Source: Pseudoips prasinana
Lineage: Eukaryota > Arthropoda > Insecta > Lepidoptera > Nolidae
Reading direction: 5' to 3'
Length of the DNA: 64,000 bases
Assembly: GCA_951640165.1 (NCBI GenBank)
Contig: OX621257.1
Coordinates: 12,225,201 to 12,289,200 of the forward strand
The notes below the pieces were generated by a model. That model was given only the letters and a program-made list of their open reading frames with translations, did not search any database and was not told where the DNA came from. This document shows positions 53,359 to 63,883 of the stretch, in pieces (position 1 is the first letter of the stretch; each line of letters starts with the position of its first letter). The translations under genes were made by a program, and so were the position numbers.

Positions 53359-53508
53359 AAATATAAATAAAATACATATGGATCACTACATAACTTCACT
53401 CACATTCACAGCAGAATAGTTGAGTGAATTCCCGAATTCCCAACTTATAGTGAGAAATAAAAAAATAATTTGAATATCAAGTGGTGACTTTTATTCATAA
53501 TTTTGTAG

Positions 53509-53743
53509 GACATAGAACAAACAGCTCGCCGAATGACAGTATCTCCGACACACCAGTTGTTCATAAAATGGGGCCAACTAAATCACAGAGTAGTGGAATT
53601 GTTTATGTTGTTGTACAGAATGAAACATATACCAGCACTCACCTGTCTACTACCAGTTGTGCCTAAAGATTTCCATGAACTACTCAACAAGTACAGAAAT
53701 TCTAGCGCATGCAAAGAAAAGCGTACGCTATCTACAAATAATG
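53509..53743 (+). CDS. pll: Pelle/IRAK-family kinase, exon 2 (death domain end)
   Basis: Acceptor TTTTGTAG, donor ATG|GTAAGT, 235 bp, so it enters in phase 0 and leaves with one extra base. It starts DIEQTARRMTVSPTHQLFIK, then WGQLNHRVVELFMLLYRMKH and ALTCLLPVVPKDFHELLNKY. This corresponds to the Pelle death domain second half (S-x-x-x-E-F-L-x-I-W-G..NHTV-x-x-L-F-x-L-x-x-K-x-K). The characteristic WG-x-x-NH motif is intact. The tail NSSACKEKRTLSTNNG begins the linker toward the kinase domain. No stop in frame. Confidence 0.88.
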
Positions 53744-53826
53744 GTAAGTTACATTATTTTATTTTATTCTAATGATCCACATTGACTTTCCACAAGTAGG
53801 CAGATATCAAATTAGTATTTTTATAT

Positions 53827-54064
53827 TAGGGCCAATTAAATAGATCAGATTTGACATCTGTCAATTACTAGTAAAGTGAATTCTAGAATGACCTTATTTG
53901 GTAATTGTTACAATAAAGATAAATCTTTAGAGAAAAAAAAATTACAAATGTGCAGATCTAACTACAAAAAAATAAATAATATTCTATGCCCGCCACTTAA
54001 GGTTACTAAGATTATTTTATTGAATTCTGATGAAGTGTCAAATATGATTTATTAAATTGGCCCT
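53827..54064. mobile_element. MITE Q with ~30-bp terminal inverted repeats
   Basis: AGGGCCAATTAAATAGATCA with GATTTGACA at the left and the complement (GTGTCAAATATGATTTATTA, then AATTGGCCCT) at the right. No ORF. Single copy. Confidence 0.75.
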
Positions 54065-54404
54065 ACTTTAATTTATTTATTTAACACAATATAATTAATA
54101 TGACAGGTTTACACCCAATGCATTAATTATTTATAACACCACTAATCTAAAACATATCATATTATTAACAAAGAAGATTAAAATTTCACATTATTACATT
54201 GAATATACATTATTTTTATACATTATAATTAAGTGTTATTATAAAATTATTAAATAACATAAGTCCTTACAATTATGTCAAGTAATCAAGAGTCACTCTC
54301 ATAAATTCCGCCAGTGTACAAGTAAAGTTGTCAAGTCTTTGGGACACTTCATTAAGTATCTTTAATGAGGTAATTAGTACATTGGCATTATTAATTAGAT
54401 AGGC

Positions 54405-54560
54405 CTGTTGGTCTTATGTTTAGTGACCTTGGGTGCTAATCCAGAAATTGTGGGTTTGATCCCCACCCTGGACAAATCTTTGTGTGATGAGCACTATTAT
54501 TAATTCTGTACTGGCTTATTTGCGATCAGATGGCAGTAGTTAGTTGACCCAATAATATAT
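54405..54560 (+). mobile_element. SINE family C
   Basis: CTGTTGGTCTTATGTTTAGT, B box GGGTTTGATCCCCACC, CTTTGTGTGATGAGCACTAT, tail CAGATGGCAGTAGTTAGTTG. Confidence 0.7.
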
Positions 54561-54689
54561 TTTTTTTATTTGAACTTAGACTTAGAAGATAACAACAATT
54601 CCTTCCATTAAAGTCAATCATCTTAGATTTTATCCATTTTTTGATTGGCTAATTTGAATAAGAAATTGTTATTATGACCTAACTTACTT

Positions 54690-54905
54690 ATCATATGGGA
54701 AGTGGTTACCCCAGTGTCAGAGTCGTTCAAGCCGGACTCAGTAGGTCTCTGACATTGCTTAACGACTGATATCTGTTGACTACAACCGGGACCGACAGCT
54801 TAAAGTGCCCTCCGAAGCACAGAGACGCTCAGAAATTCAACCACTTTGATGGTCACCCATAAATGGAATGCCCGAGAGCCTAGTTGTTTAACATCGCCGA
54901 TTAGA
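54690..54905 (-). mobile_element. 5S-rRNA-derived SINE, inverted
   Basis: GTGGTTACCCCAGTGTCAGA, TTCAACCACTTTGATGGTCA, CCCATAAATGGAATGCC and GAGAGCCTAGTTG complement the 30930 copy. Confidence 0.65.
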
Positions 54906-54964
54906 GTATTTTAAAGTATAATCTTAATATCAAAGTTTATACTCTAAAACTCCCGCATTAAGAT

Positions 54965-55105
54965 ATGGGTGTAATTATCTATATCATTAAAGTAGTGTAA
55001 AAGAAAAGAGCTTGTATATACTACATCCATGTAGTATATACAAGCTCTGCTTAGTTTGGGATCAGATGGCCGTGTGTGAATAATGTCCCAGGATATTATT
55101 ATTGC
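54965..55105 (+). mobile_element. SINE family A with internal 20-bp perfect fold-back
   Basis: GGTGTAATTATCTATATCAT, then AGAGCTTGTATATACTACAT (55007-55026) and its perfect complement (55029-55048) around two bases, then the normal 3' body CTGCTTAGTTTGGGATCAGA and a tail. Confidence 0.85.
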
Positions 55106-55229
55106 TGTAGCGCTGGTATTCTAGATGGCGCCAGTGATTGACGACATACATATTAGATTCTATATATTACAAAAAGATACTACAAAGACCACAAAGATAA
55201 AATAAATTGTAATTGATCCCTGTTCATCT

Positions 55230-55436
55230 CTTTTTTTAGGGTTCCGTACCCAAAGGGTAAAACGGGAGCCTATTACTAAAACTTTGCTGTCTGTCCGTCT
55301 GTCACCAGGTTGTATCTCATGAACCGTGACAGTTAGACAGTTGATATTTCTCCCATATGAATTTTCTTGCTCGTTTTTATAGAAAATGGTACGGAACCCT
55401 TCGTGCGCGAGTCCGACTCGCACTTGGCCGGTTTTT
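55230..55436 (-). repeat. Repeat F, compact copy
   Basis: GGGTTCCGTACCCAAAGGGT to GGAACCCTTCGTGCGCGAGT, then CCGACTCGCACTTGGCC. About 200 bp instead of about 600, so an internally shortened or distinct short form. Confidence 0.65.
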
Positions 55437-55439
55437 AAC

Positions 55440-57035
55440 ATGACTTTTATGTCCAAAATACTATTATTAAAATGGAGTGTTAACTCCGCTAATTATCAGT
55501 TTAATCAAACCGGGATGCAATCTGCACCGCCTTTCCGCCCGCAAAAAAATATGCACATCCAAGACGGACAATATAAACATGCAAATTAAATGCACCGGCG
55601 CCTATTTTGAATGGATTTCCGCAAAGTAATGCCTGATTCCTTAACTTATGACTCTTATGCTACTTCATCGGAAAATAGAGGCCAGCTCTGGCTAAATTCA
55701 TCCAACTAGCAAGACTATCCCAGAGCATCCACTTTTAGATTCAAACCAGGTCTCACTCGCTCGCTCACTAACGTGGAGATCCATGAGGGTGGAGATCCAT
55801 GACAAAACGTCCCAAGGAAACCTTGGGACGTTTTGTCCAACTATCGCTCTACATTAATACGCGAAGATGCGTGTTGCTCGTCTGATTGAAGATCGGAAGG
55901 GACATTTCATTGACACTAATGCAAACTAGAGGCCATGAAACCTAATCATCCTATTTGGCCAAAAATACTGCGAAGCTTATTCATGTATACTTACAGCTGT
56001 TTGAAAAGAACAATAGCTTGATTTTATCGATAAACGTTCATTTTGGTCCCGGGAAAAACCTGTTACATACGATTCGTGATAAAAGCGGAGTATCAAATGT
56101 AGGTACCTAGTGAGTATGTCCGTACACACATATATATTTATATATATCAACTATACAGTTCGCTATATGGTTCGAACCCGCCGGACGATTCAATTTGATT
56201 TCTCATTTTTGAGTTGTGCTCTACGCTTTGTTTTGCGAATAATGCTATATAATATGGAAGAGACTGGGACTGGTAATTATAAAAAGAGCTGGTTCAGATA
56301 TAATATGGTATATGTAACAGGAGCAAAATAACACCACGCAGACGTTGAATCAAGGGTTTATATTCAATTACAACGTGTAAAACGGTAAAAATTACAATTC
56401 AATCGAATCAGGTCGGATCCCAAAAAATCAGCGAGCTATATGTCAACATGAACATTGTTGTCAAATTTAAATAAAAACCAAAGCACAGAAAAATAAAGGC
56501 ACATGGGCCAGTACTATAAATTATGAAGAAATTATTAAAAGAGGAATGTTACATCATTTGAGCTTGTTTACAATCATTAATTAATCAAGGAATATGTTTA
56601 TTAAGTGTTTTATGATGTTTGTGTTGAGAGAGGGAAGAGCTGGCTAACATATAATATTTTCTCTTCACATAGCCAACTGACATAACAAAAACACGACTAT
56701 TACAAACGTCAAAATTAAAAAAATATAAAAAGTATATATATACAAGGAGTTTATATATACAACGAGGTATATTAATATATGAGGGGCGTTGCGCACTCTA
56801 TAATACAAAAAAAATAGTATTTGAAAGGTATTTTCAATATGATTTTGATATTTAACATGCAAAGCCGATAGAGAGCACCTACATTAACCTTAACGGCAGA
56901 TTGCCTACCCCTAATTGGTACACAGTGCTGGATCGAGACCCGCCGGGGATTAAATTTAGGACGTCCCATTTTATTACAGTGCGGTGGTACAGTAATGGTC
57001 TGCATTATTTTATGTATATATCGAGTATTTTATTA
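55440..57035. other. Intronic DNA with one hairpin and repeat scraps
   Basis: GTGGAGATCCATGA is tandemly repeated at 55772-55801. A 17-bp perfect hairpin GACAAAACGTCCCAAGG is at 55801-55837. tRNA-SINE-like complements (TTCGAACCCGCCGG at 56174, GGATCGAGACCCGCCGGG at 56931) are also present. No coding exon supported. Confidence 0.5.
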
Positions 57036-57040
57036 AAATA

Positions 57041-57372
57041 CTAGCTGTGCCCGCGACTTCGTCCGCGTGTTAATTAATTTATTGAATTTTTTAGAAAAAG
57101 AATAACTTTTCCTAAAATAAAAGTAGCCTAAGTTACTCCTTATTACATCAGCTACATGCCAATAAAAGTCCCGTCAAAATCGGTCCAGCCATTACATAGA
57201 TTAGCCGGAACAAACAGACAGACAGACAGACAAAAATTGTAAAAAATGTTATTTTGGTGTATGTACCGTATATATATTCATATACCGTATATATATTCAT
57301 ATTAATGTAGTAAAAACCGGTTATTTCAATATTACAAACAGACACTCCAATTTTATTTATTTGTATAGATTA
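57041..57372 (+). repeat. Repeat H2, copy 2
   Basis: CTAGCTGTGCCCGCGACTTC to TTTATTTGTATAGATTAG, collinear with 21855-22160. ACCGTATATATATTCATAT is duplicated in tandem near 57270. Confidence 0.75.
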
Positions 57373-57374
57373 GC

Positions 57375-57735
57375 TGCTATAATAGTTTCCAAATATTGCC
57401 TGTCTGTTCGTACTCTGTTCGGTTCTCTTGTCTCCGAAACCACTTTTAGAGCTTCTACTATAGCAACCTGTACTATTGCAGTCTGGTGACGGCATAGAAT
57501 ATCATCACCCCATGTCATTCTGTGAGGGGGGAGGGGGGCGTTGAAACCGTCCAGAAGGAATACCTACCAGAGAACGCAACCTTCACAACACAACCTTTTT
57601 CTGTGAACTATGACCACCAAACAGCGATTGCCAATCCGTCTGCCAAGCGTGGCGACTATGGCATTATTATTATTTGAGAGGCTTTTGTCCAGCAGTGGAC
57701 GTAATTTGGCTGACATGATAATGATGATGATGCCT
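57375..57735 (+). repeat. Dispersed repeat J, sense copy
   Basis: TTCCAAATATTGCCTGTCTG, CCGAAACCACTTTTAGAGCT, GTCTGGTGACGGCATAGAAT, TTTTTCTGTGAACTATGACC. It ends with an RTE-type tail (GGCTTTTGTCCAGCAGTGGA and (ATGATG)n). Copies: 22645 (−), 58935. Confidence 0.7.
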
Positions 57736-57989
57736 ATGGTAACCATACTTCTGATAAACATTGTTATATATTTATAAATATTATAGAAACATGCCACCCA
57801 GACACAGAACCAATAGTCTAAGACCAACATTCAACTCTAACTTACATTTGCAACTTCGTAACTTATAAACTAAATGTTATTTATGTTACGTAAATATTGA
57901 CCGTGGTATTTCTTGACGGTCTACAAGCTTACATAATTAAGTTGCCACAATATCTAACATTTCCTTAAGAGTTGACTCCAATTTTATCA

Positions 57990-58185
57990 TCCTACTTCCT
58001 AGTAATATTATAAATGCGAAAGTTTGTGAGTAGGGGTGTATGGATGTTTGTTACTCTTTCACGCAAAAACTATTGAACGGATTTTGATGAAACTTTGTAG
58101 TAATATGGCTTATATATCCGAATAATTAATGGGCTATAATTTATTAAGTTTAACGTGGGTAAAACAGCGTGGCACAGCTAGTTAG
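57990..58185 (-). repeat. Repeat H, inverted copy
   Basis: CTAGTAATATTATAAATGCG to AAGTTTAACGTGGGTAAAAC and GGCACAGCTAGTTAG. Confidence 0.7.
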
Positions 58186-58204
58186 GTAATATAATAATAA
58201 TAAT

Positions 58205-58450
58205 AAAAATATCCGGGGACAATGTCACACAGATCATCCTAGCCCCAAACTAAGCAAAGCTTGTACTATGGGTACCAGGCGACGATATATATACTTATAT
58301 AGATAGATAAATACTTATATACATAGAAAACATCCATGACTCAGAAACAAATATTCGTGCTCATCACACAAATATTTGCACTTACCGGGATTCGAACCCA
58401 GAACCACCAGCTTCGTAGCAGGAGCACTACCAACTAGGCTACGGTGACCT
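58205..58450 (-). mobile_element. SINE family B, complete, inverted
   Basis: GGGGACAATGTCACACAGAT through CGGGATTCGAACCCAGAACC to AACTAGGCTACGGTGACC, with the A-box region intact (GCAGGAGCACTACCAACTAG). Confidence 0.85.
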
Positions 58451-58729
58451 ATAATTACTATATAATAATATATATAATTTTAGGGGGCCTGACGTAACCT
58501 AATGGCAGTATCGATAAATGATGACACAGTTCATATTTAACAAAAACAAATTAAAAAGTAGTCCTCCTTTAGTACTTAGTGAGGCTTCATGCGGTATAAG
58601 ACCTTTCGTTTGATACTATATATACCACATGGAGCCTCTTTAAGTAAAAATTTAATTTAATCGCCGCTGAGGTCCCAATTTTTAATAGCCTGTGGGTTGT
58701 CGCCCACATACATACGCCTTCCACCGCTA

Positions 58730-58805
58730 CAGATATTATACAAGTATGTATTTAGAAATCTGTTGTTGTTGTCTGGTTGCCATAGTACAGGCCCTGGTAG
58801 TGAGA
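58730..58805 (+). mobile_element. SINE family C fragment
   Basis: AAGTATGTATTTAGAAATCT and GTCTGGTTGCCATAGTACAG. Confidence 0.5.
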
Positions 58806-58839
58806 AATCAACGCTCATCACCGCTTAACCGGGGTTATA

Positions 58840-59225
58840 TGAACTTTGCACTAAGTTCATACTGTATTCCTGGCTAAGCGAACTATGTAGGTGGCCAAAT
58901 GTTGGCCACATTTGGCCACCTACATAGTTCGCTTGTAAAATATAATGTAAAATATCAGCTGCTATAATACTTTCCAAATATTGTCTGTCTGTTCGTAGGT
59001 ACTCAGTTCGGTTCCCTTGTCTCCGAAACCACTTTTAGAGCTTCTACTTAGCAACCTGTACTATTGCAGTCTGGTGACGGCATAGAATATCATCACTCCA
59101 TGTCATTCTGTTTGGGGGCGTAGAAACCATCCAGGAGGAATATATTTTTATGGAATATAATTGCACTAAGTTCGTACTGTATTCCTGGTTAAGCGAACTA
59201 TGTAGGTGGCCAAATGTGGCCATTG
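58840..59225. repeat. Direct repeat plus 27-bp perfect fold-back around repeat J
   Basis: GCACTAAGTTCATACTGTAT.. through GGTGGCCAAATGT occurs at 58847-58902 and again at 59166-59220. At the first copy the last 27 bases fold back perfectly (58876-58902 with 58908-58934, loop TGGCC). Repeat J (about 58935-59145) lies between the two. Confidence 0.8.
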
Positions 59226-59591
59226 CACCACTAACCCCTTTAACTATTAAAATATTGGAACACTGTTAAGACACCGACAAAATCGGACATTGATTTTTGC
59301 CATCAATTTAAAACAAATATATTATTTCAAATATTACTGAAATACTGAATATATTTTACAGAAGTTCATACTGACTATAGGTATTTTAAAGAAGTGTATT
59401 GATACCAAATTATCATTTAACGAATTTTCGACTATGTATAAAAACCGGAGACACCTCTGAAAAATCTTCAAATGAAAGAATCTTGAAATGGTATATCTAA
59501 ACACTGGACACGACTTTTCATCTCCTTCTAATGTAGCTAGTATGAAAATAACTTGAGTATAATTAACTGGCAAATCACTATAGCTGGTTAC

Positions 59592-59765
59592 AAGTAGAAC
59601 TATTGATTTTCTAACTCCTTGTTTCTTTCTGATTAAATTCGTTGCGAAAGTTAAAGCGATTCCCCGGAATGCCTGAGCTTCAATGCTCAGTGTCATTTCA
59701 TTGTGTACCTACCATGTTCCTGGCTTACAGAAATTGCAGTGGTGGGTAAGAGGGAGGGACTAGCC
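59592..59765 (+). mobile_element. R1-clade LINE 3' end, short copy
   Basis: AACTATTGATTTTCTAACTC, GCGATTCCCCGGAATGCCTG and GGTGGGTAAGAGGGAGGGAC match the 3' UTR of the element ending at 63867. No coding part. Flanking duplication not identified. Confidence 0.8.
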
Positions 59766-60182
59766 TACCTGCTTATAATATCTACGCGCCTTTTGCCATG
59801 TCTCATCATTGTGTGAACTGTCACTTATGTTCAACAGTATTTCGTGCTAAAACTAATATGACACAACTAAAAACGCCCTGTCCTTTTCAAAATAACTATA
59901 TTAGAAAGGGATCCAAATCGTATTAAAAATAGTTTAATTGGGATAGTTTAGATCCGTGGCAGTGTCTCCATTTTTTTTTAAATTATTACGATGTTCATGT
60001 CATCTAGGTACAGGCAAAGGTCCCATGTCATTCAGCCAAACAGCCAGTACATAATAATTACATAAATAATTTCCCTTGAGTTTCAGAATAGAGCCTAGCT
60101 GTAATACGAGCCTAAAATAATGTGAAACATTTATAGTTTATTATATATTTTTCAATATTTACATAACCAATATTTTTTTCAG

Positions 60183-60262
60183 ATAATTCGAAGAAAAAAA
60201 GTTCGCAGAAGTCCGATGGGAAGTTTGGATCGATTCCCTTGCCTGTTATGCTCATTGAGAAG
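60183..60262 (+). CDS. pll: Pelle/IRAK-family kinase, exon 3 (linker)
   Basis: Acceptor ATTTTTTTCAG at 60182, donor GAG AAG|GTACGT at 60263, 80 bp. The single leftover base G from exon 2 plus AT completes an Asp codon, and the frame then runs NSKKKSSQKSDGKFGSIPLP and VMLIEK to phase 0. This Lys/Ser-rich stretch corresponds to the variable linker between death and kinase domains in Pelle/IRAK proteins, so conservation cannot be used. The support is the splice sites, the phase fit and the open frame. The kinase exons are not in the window. Confidence 0.7.
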
Positions 60263-60324
60263 GTACGTATTTTCCCAAAACCAATTCCCTAAACCCGTTA
60301 CCATAATTACCGATAAGTACAAGA

Positions 60325-60406
60325 AGTTGTCCGAGCCGCATTTGTGGTCGTGAGGTTTTTTTGAAAAAAAAAAAACCTCACGACCACAAATGCGGCTCGG
60401 ACAACT
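60325..60406. repeat. Perfect 38-bp fold-back at the R1-clade 5' junction
   Basis: 60325-60362 is perfectly complementary to 60369-60406, with loop GAAAAA. The first six bases of the left arm (AGTTGT) belong to the target duplication; the remaining 32 are an antisense copy of ORF1. Confidence 0.97.
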
Positions 60407-60459
60407 GCCCCACATTTAAGCATAAACTTGAGCAGTTAGTGCTAAATACCAAATATTAA
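60369..60459 (+). pseudogene. R1-clade ORF1 (gag-like) C-terminal stub
   Basis: In frame to TAA at 60457-60459: PHDHKCGSDNCPTFKHKLEQ then LVLNTKY. The HKCGSDNCPTFK pattern is the end of the zinc-knuckle region that closes ORF1 proteins of R1-clade elements. ORF1 stop and ORF2 start are one base apart (TAA-T-ATG), reminiscent of the close stop-start coupling known for SART1-type elements. Confidence 0.75.
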
Positions 60460-60460
60460 T

Positions 60461-63400
60461 ATGGCTTACTTAAAAATAGGGCAGCTAAATCTTCACAACG
60501 ATAGGGTTGCGACATCAGAGTTGGAAACTTTAGTCAATGAATACAACTTAGATATAGTGCTTGTACAAGAACAATATCAATATGCGCGTTTAAAAAATAA
60601 ATTGGTGCAGCTAGACAACAAATCACGGGCTGCTATTTACGTAACGCGTACTAATTTTACGGTAAGCGGTATGCGAAACCTCATGACGTCACACTGTGCT
60701 GTCGCTGAAATATCATCCCCATCCTGGAAAGTTTACGTAGTGAGCTGTTATTTTCAGTATTCAGATCCTGTCGGTCCCCATTTACATCACTTGCGCCATG
60801 TTTTGATGTCCCTCAAAGGACACAAAATTATTATTGGCGCAGATGTTAACGCATCCTCTACGTTATGGTATGGCAAATACCGTTCAAGCGATACAGAACG
60901 GCGGAACGCCGTCGAAGATTTCGTCGCTGAGATGAATCTATCAATACATAACACTCCTGATGCACCGCCTACTTATTGTAGCCCTACTGGCGAATCTTTT
61001 ATTGACGTCACTTTTTCAAGCTCAGACGTCCGAATAGATGGATGGCGTGTTTTGCCTGACGCTTCATCCAGTGATCACCGCTTAATCGTGTACGAGTTTG
61101 TTCCTCGGTTGGCACAAAGATCTACGGCTATTTACGGTAACTATAGATATCGGCTCAAAGGGGCCGATTGGGATTTTTTCAGAGCTCTTTTTGCCGCGCA
61201 TGCCAGGGATTTCACCCGGGATGAACTAACAACAGGAATGTGCTGTAATGATGTCGGACACTTTTACCTACTGTGCCGATATTGCCATAGGCCGCGTCCC
61301 TATCACTAATATTCGAAGATGCGATTGGTGGAATAACTACTTAATTAAAGTTCGATGTGAATTTCGGAGAGCACGTAAAAAATATAATAAACTAAAAAAA
61401 CGAAAAATTGTAGGCGATGTTTTAAATAATGCATATATAAATCTCAAAATAGCTCGTTCACGTTACCGCTCGTCAATAGAGAAATCCAAAGGCAATCTTA
61501 TTAGAAAAATAGTCGATAAATTAGATAAAGAAGGCCCGTGGTCGCCCCTATACCATGAGTTTAAAGCAAATAGGTCTATAGATTTAGCTTATATTCAAAA
61601 CATAAAAATCAATAATACCTACACCAGTGGCATAGAGGAGACCACGGAATCCTTACTTAATTCGCTCATACCTGATGATAGTTCCTTGAACGATAATGAC
61701 TACCATAAGCAGATTAGACAGTGGGCAAACAATCCACCCGCTACCTATATGTCTAGTCTTCCTACAATTAATGAGTTTATGAATACTGTGAAATCGCTAC
61801 CTGTTAACAAAGCTTCAGGTGAAGATAAAATATCCAACAAAATGATAATAGAAGCCACAAAACAATCCGGTGATTCAATACTAAAAGTTTTTAATCGTTG
61901 CATATCTGAAGGGACTTTTCCGGGTTCTTGGCGCAGCGGTTTTATTCGTATTATACCAAAAAATGGCGATAAACTGCCTGAAGACCCTAAGTCATACCGA
62001 CCAATAACGTTACTGCCTTCCTTAGGCAAGCTTCTAGAACGACTTATTGTACCGCGATTGCTGCCGGGAGGACCAAAATTTCACGGAAATCAATTTGGTT
62101 TTACTGCGGGTAAATCGACAGTGGACGCAGCTATCTCAGTGAGGAAAGCTGTAAACTCGTCCGAATGTAAATACGTTTTGGCCATATTCCTAGATATTTC
62201 AGGGGCGTTTGATAATACTTGGTGGCCAATTTTGTTACAAAAACTTAAGTTACGCGGTTGTTACAGTAATATATATTCGATAATCACATCTTATTTCGTA
62301 CATGGCTCTGCAACTCTTAAGCTTGGTCACTTCAGAGTCACTAAATCGTTAACCATGGGTTGCCCCCAGGGCTCAGTGCTCGCGCCGTATCTCTGGAACT
62401 TGGGTTTTGATGACTTCTTGACATTACCCTTGCCATCACGCTGCTCTCTAACGGCATATGCTGACGATGGCCTCTTACTTATACAGGGTAACTCCAGGAG
62501 AGAGTTGGAAAATCTGGCTCAAACTTGCTTAAGTATGATAAGTGAATGGGGTAAAAGAAATCGCCTTACATTTGCTCCTCATAAAACCTACCAACTCCTT
62601 CTTAAAGGTGAACTAAAATCCCCCCCGGGCGTAAAACTTAATAATGTTACTGTAAAACGCAAAATATCAACCTGTTATTTGGGTTTAGTTTTAGAAAAGA
62701 ATTTCTCGTTTATAGAACATATTAAATCAGTTGGGGAAAAAGCTAAGCGAAACTTTTTTGCACTTACAAGGATATCGACGGCAACCTGGGGCCTCTCTTT
62801 TAATACTCTTAAAACCATTTACGGGGCAACCTATCTTGGGTGTATATGCTACGGCTCGCCTGTGTGGGCTGATAGGGCTACCATCGGAGCTGCTCGCCGT
62901 AAATTACTACAAAGCCAGAGGTTGGCGTTGATATTTCTGTGTAAAGCCTATAGAACAGTGAGCACAGAGGCCCTACCTGTCCTAGCGGGTGTACTACCGG
63001 TTGATCTTGAAGTACAAAGACGAGCAGCAATGTATTATTCTACGCGCGATAATTTAGAAAATGATTTCTTATCATTACGCGACCGTGCGAAAATAACCAG
63101 GCTATTTATGCCAATAGCTGACTTAAATAACGAACTACTAAATGAATGGCAATGTAGATGGAATACGTCAACCAAGGGTCGCCATCTGCACCAGTTCTTT
63201 CCGGACGTACGCGAACGGTTAAATAAAACTTGGCTAATCATAGACCATTGTGTTGCACAATTTCTTACCGGACACGGCAATTTTAAAAGTAAATTGTATA
63301 GTTTCAAATTAGTATCTTCACCAATCTGTCTGTGCTCAACATCCAGTAACGAATATGAACAAACTGCTCACCACATCCTGTGGGAGTGTGATCTCTGGCA

Positions 63401-63536
63401 AAATCAGCGTGATATTATGTTAAACAGCTTGCAACCAATATCTGGAGTAGTTTATTATACGGATCTTGTAGCAACAAGGAACAACTTCCGTGCGTTTAAG
63501 CGTTTTTGCCATACCTACTATTGGAATCAAATATAA
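60461..63536 (+). pseudogene. R1-clade ORF2: endonuclease and reverse transcriptase, one frameshift
   Basis: The first part (60461 to about 61245) is an APE-type endonuclease: IGQLNLHNDRVAT, DIVLVQEQYQ, IIIGADVNASSTLW, SFIDVTFSSS and the terminal SSSDHRLIVYEF. A single-base shift near 61240-61290 moves to the frame that then runs 762 codons to TAA at 63536. This is the reverse transcriptase, with SWRSGFIRIIPKNG, YRPITLLPSLGKLLERL, FGFTAGKSTVDA, FLDISGAFDNTWW (catalytic Asp), TMGCPQGSVLAPYLWN and LTAYADDGLLL (catalytic Asp pair). The C-terminus has a cysteine-histidine finger (CLCSTSSNEYEQTAHHILWE then C). Apart from the frameshift the protein looks functional, which indicates a recent insertion. 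R1-clade assignment (R1/TRAS/SART/Waldo group) is by architecture. Confidence 0.92.
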
Positions 63537-63539
63537 CAG

Positions 63540-63867
63540 CTCACTTAGGACCCTTAAATTGATCCTCGGTGCTTTTGCAGCTGGCTTCTCTAGTTGCAAA
63601 TCTCTCATTTTATGAGGCTATAGCCTCTTTACATCATTCTGTCTCCCGCTTTGCTCTGGAGGGAAGTGGAACTATTCATTTTCTAACTCCTCCTTTTTTC
63701 TGTTTCTGATTAAATTCGTTGCGGGATCCAAGACAGTTAAAGCGATTCCCCGGGACATGCCTGAGCTTCACCGCTCAGTGTCATTTCATTGTGTGCCACT
63801 GTTGATCCTGGCTTACAGGAGTTGCAGTGGTGGGTAAGAGGGAGGGACTAGTCCCGACAAAAAGAAA
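63540..63867 (+). other. R1-clade 3' UTR
   Basis: About 330 bp, repeated at 19243 (−) and 59592 (+). It contains the inverted CATTTTATGAGGCTATAGCC-type segments and ends GTGGGTAAGAGGGAGGGACT followed by an A-rich tail. Confidence 0.8.
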
Positions 63868-63883
63868 AAGTACAAGAAGTTGT

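Larger units (their letters stand above)
51285..53508 (+). other. pelle intron 1 (2,224 bp)
   Basis: GTAAGT donor and TTTTGTAG acceptor. Contains SINE A, SINE C and SINE P fragments, a 21-bp tandem repeat, an RTE tail and an uncharacterised antisense ORF. The rest, including 51800-52140, is AT-rich without recognised features. Confidence 0.8.
53744..60182 (+). other. pelle intron 2 (6,439 bp)
   Basis: GTAAGT donor and T-rich TTTTTTTCAG acceptor. Most of it is repeat-derived: MITE Q, SINE A/B/C, 5S SINE, repeats F, H, H2 and J, an R1-clade 3' end and several hairpins. 59225-59590 and 59765-60180 show nothing recognisable. Confidence 0.8.
60315..63883 (+). mobile_element. R1-clade non-LTR retrotransposon, nearly intact 3' two thirds
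   Basis: AAGTACAAGAAGTTGT at 60315-60330 and 63868-63883 is a 16-bp target duplication. The body (60331-63867) is a 32-base inverted copy of its own 5' end, a 6-base loop, the end of ORF1, ORF2 (one frameshift) and a 330-bp 3' UTR ending GACAAAAAGAAA. It is 5'-truncated within ORF1. It sits in pelle intron 3, sense to the gene. Two other 3' copies (19243, 59592) have unrelated flanks, so insertion is not site-specific. Confidence 0.93.

Noticed and set aside
53481..53666. Alternative-frame 61-codon ORF overlapping exon 2
   Set aside because: It is out of frame with the death-domain reading, which has family similarity and matching splice phases.
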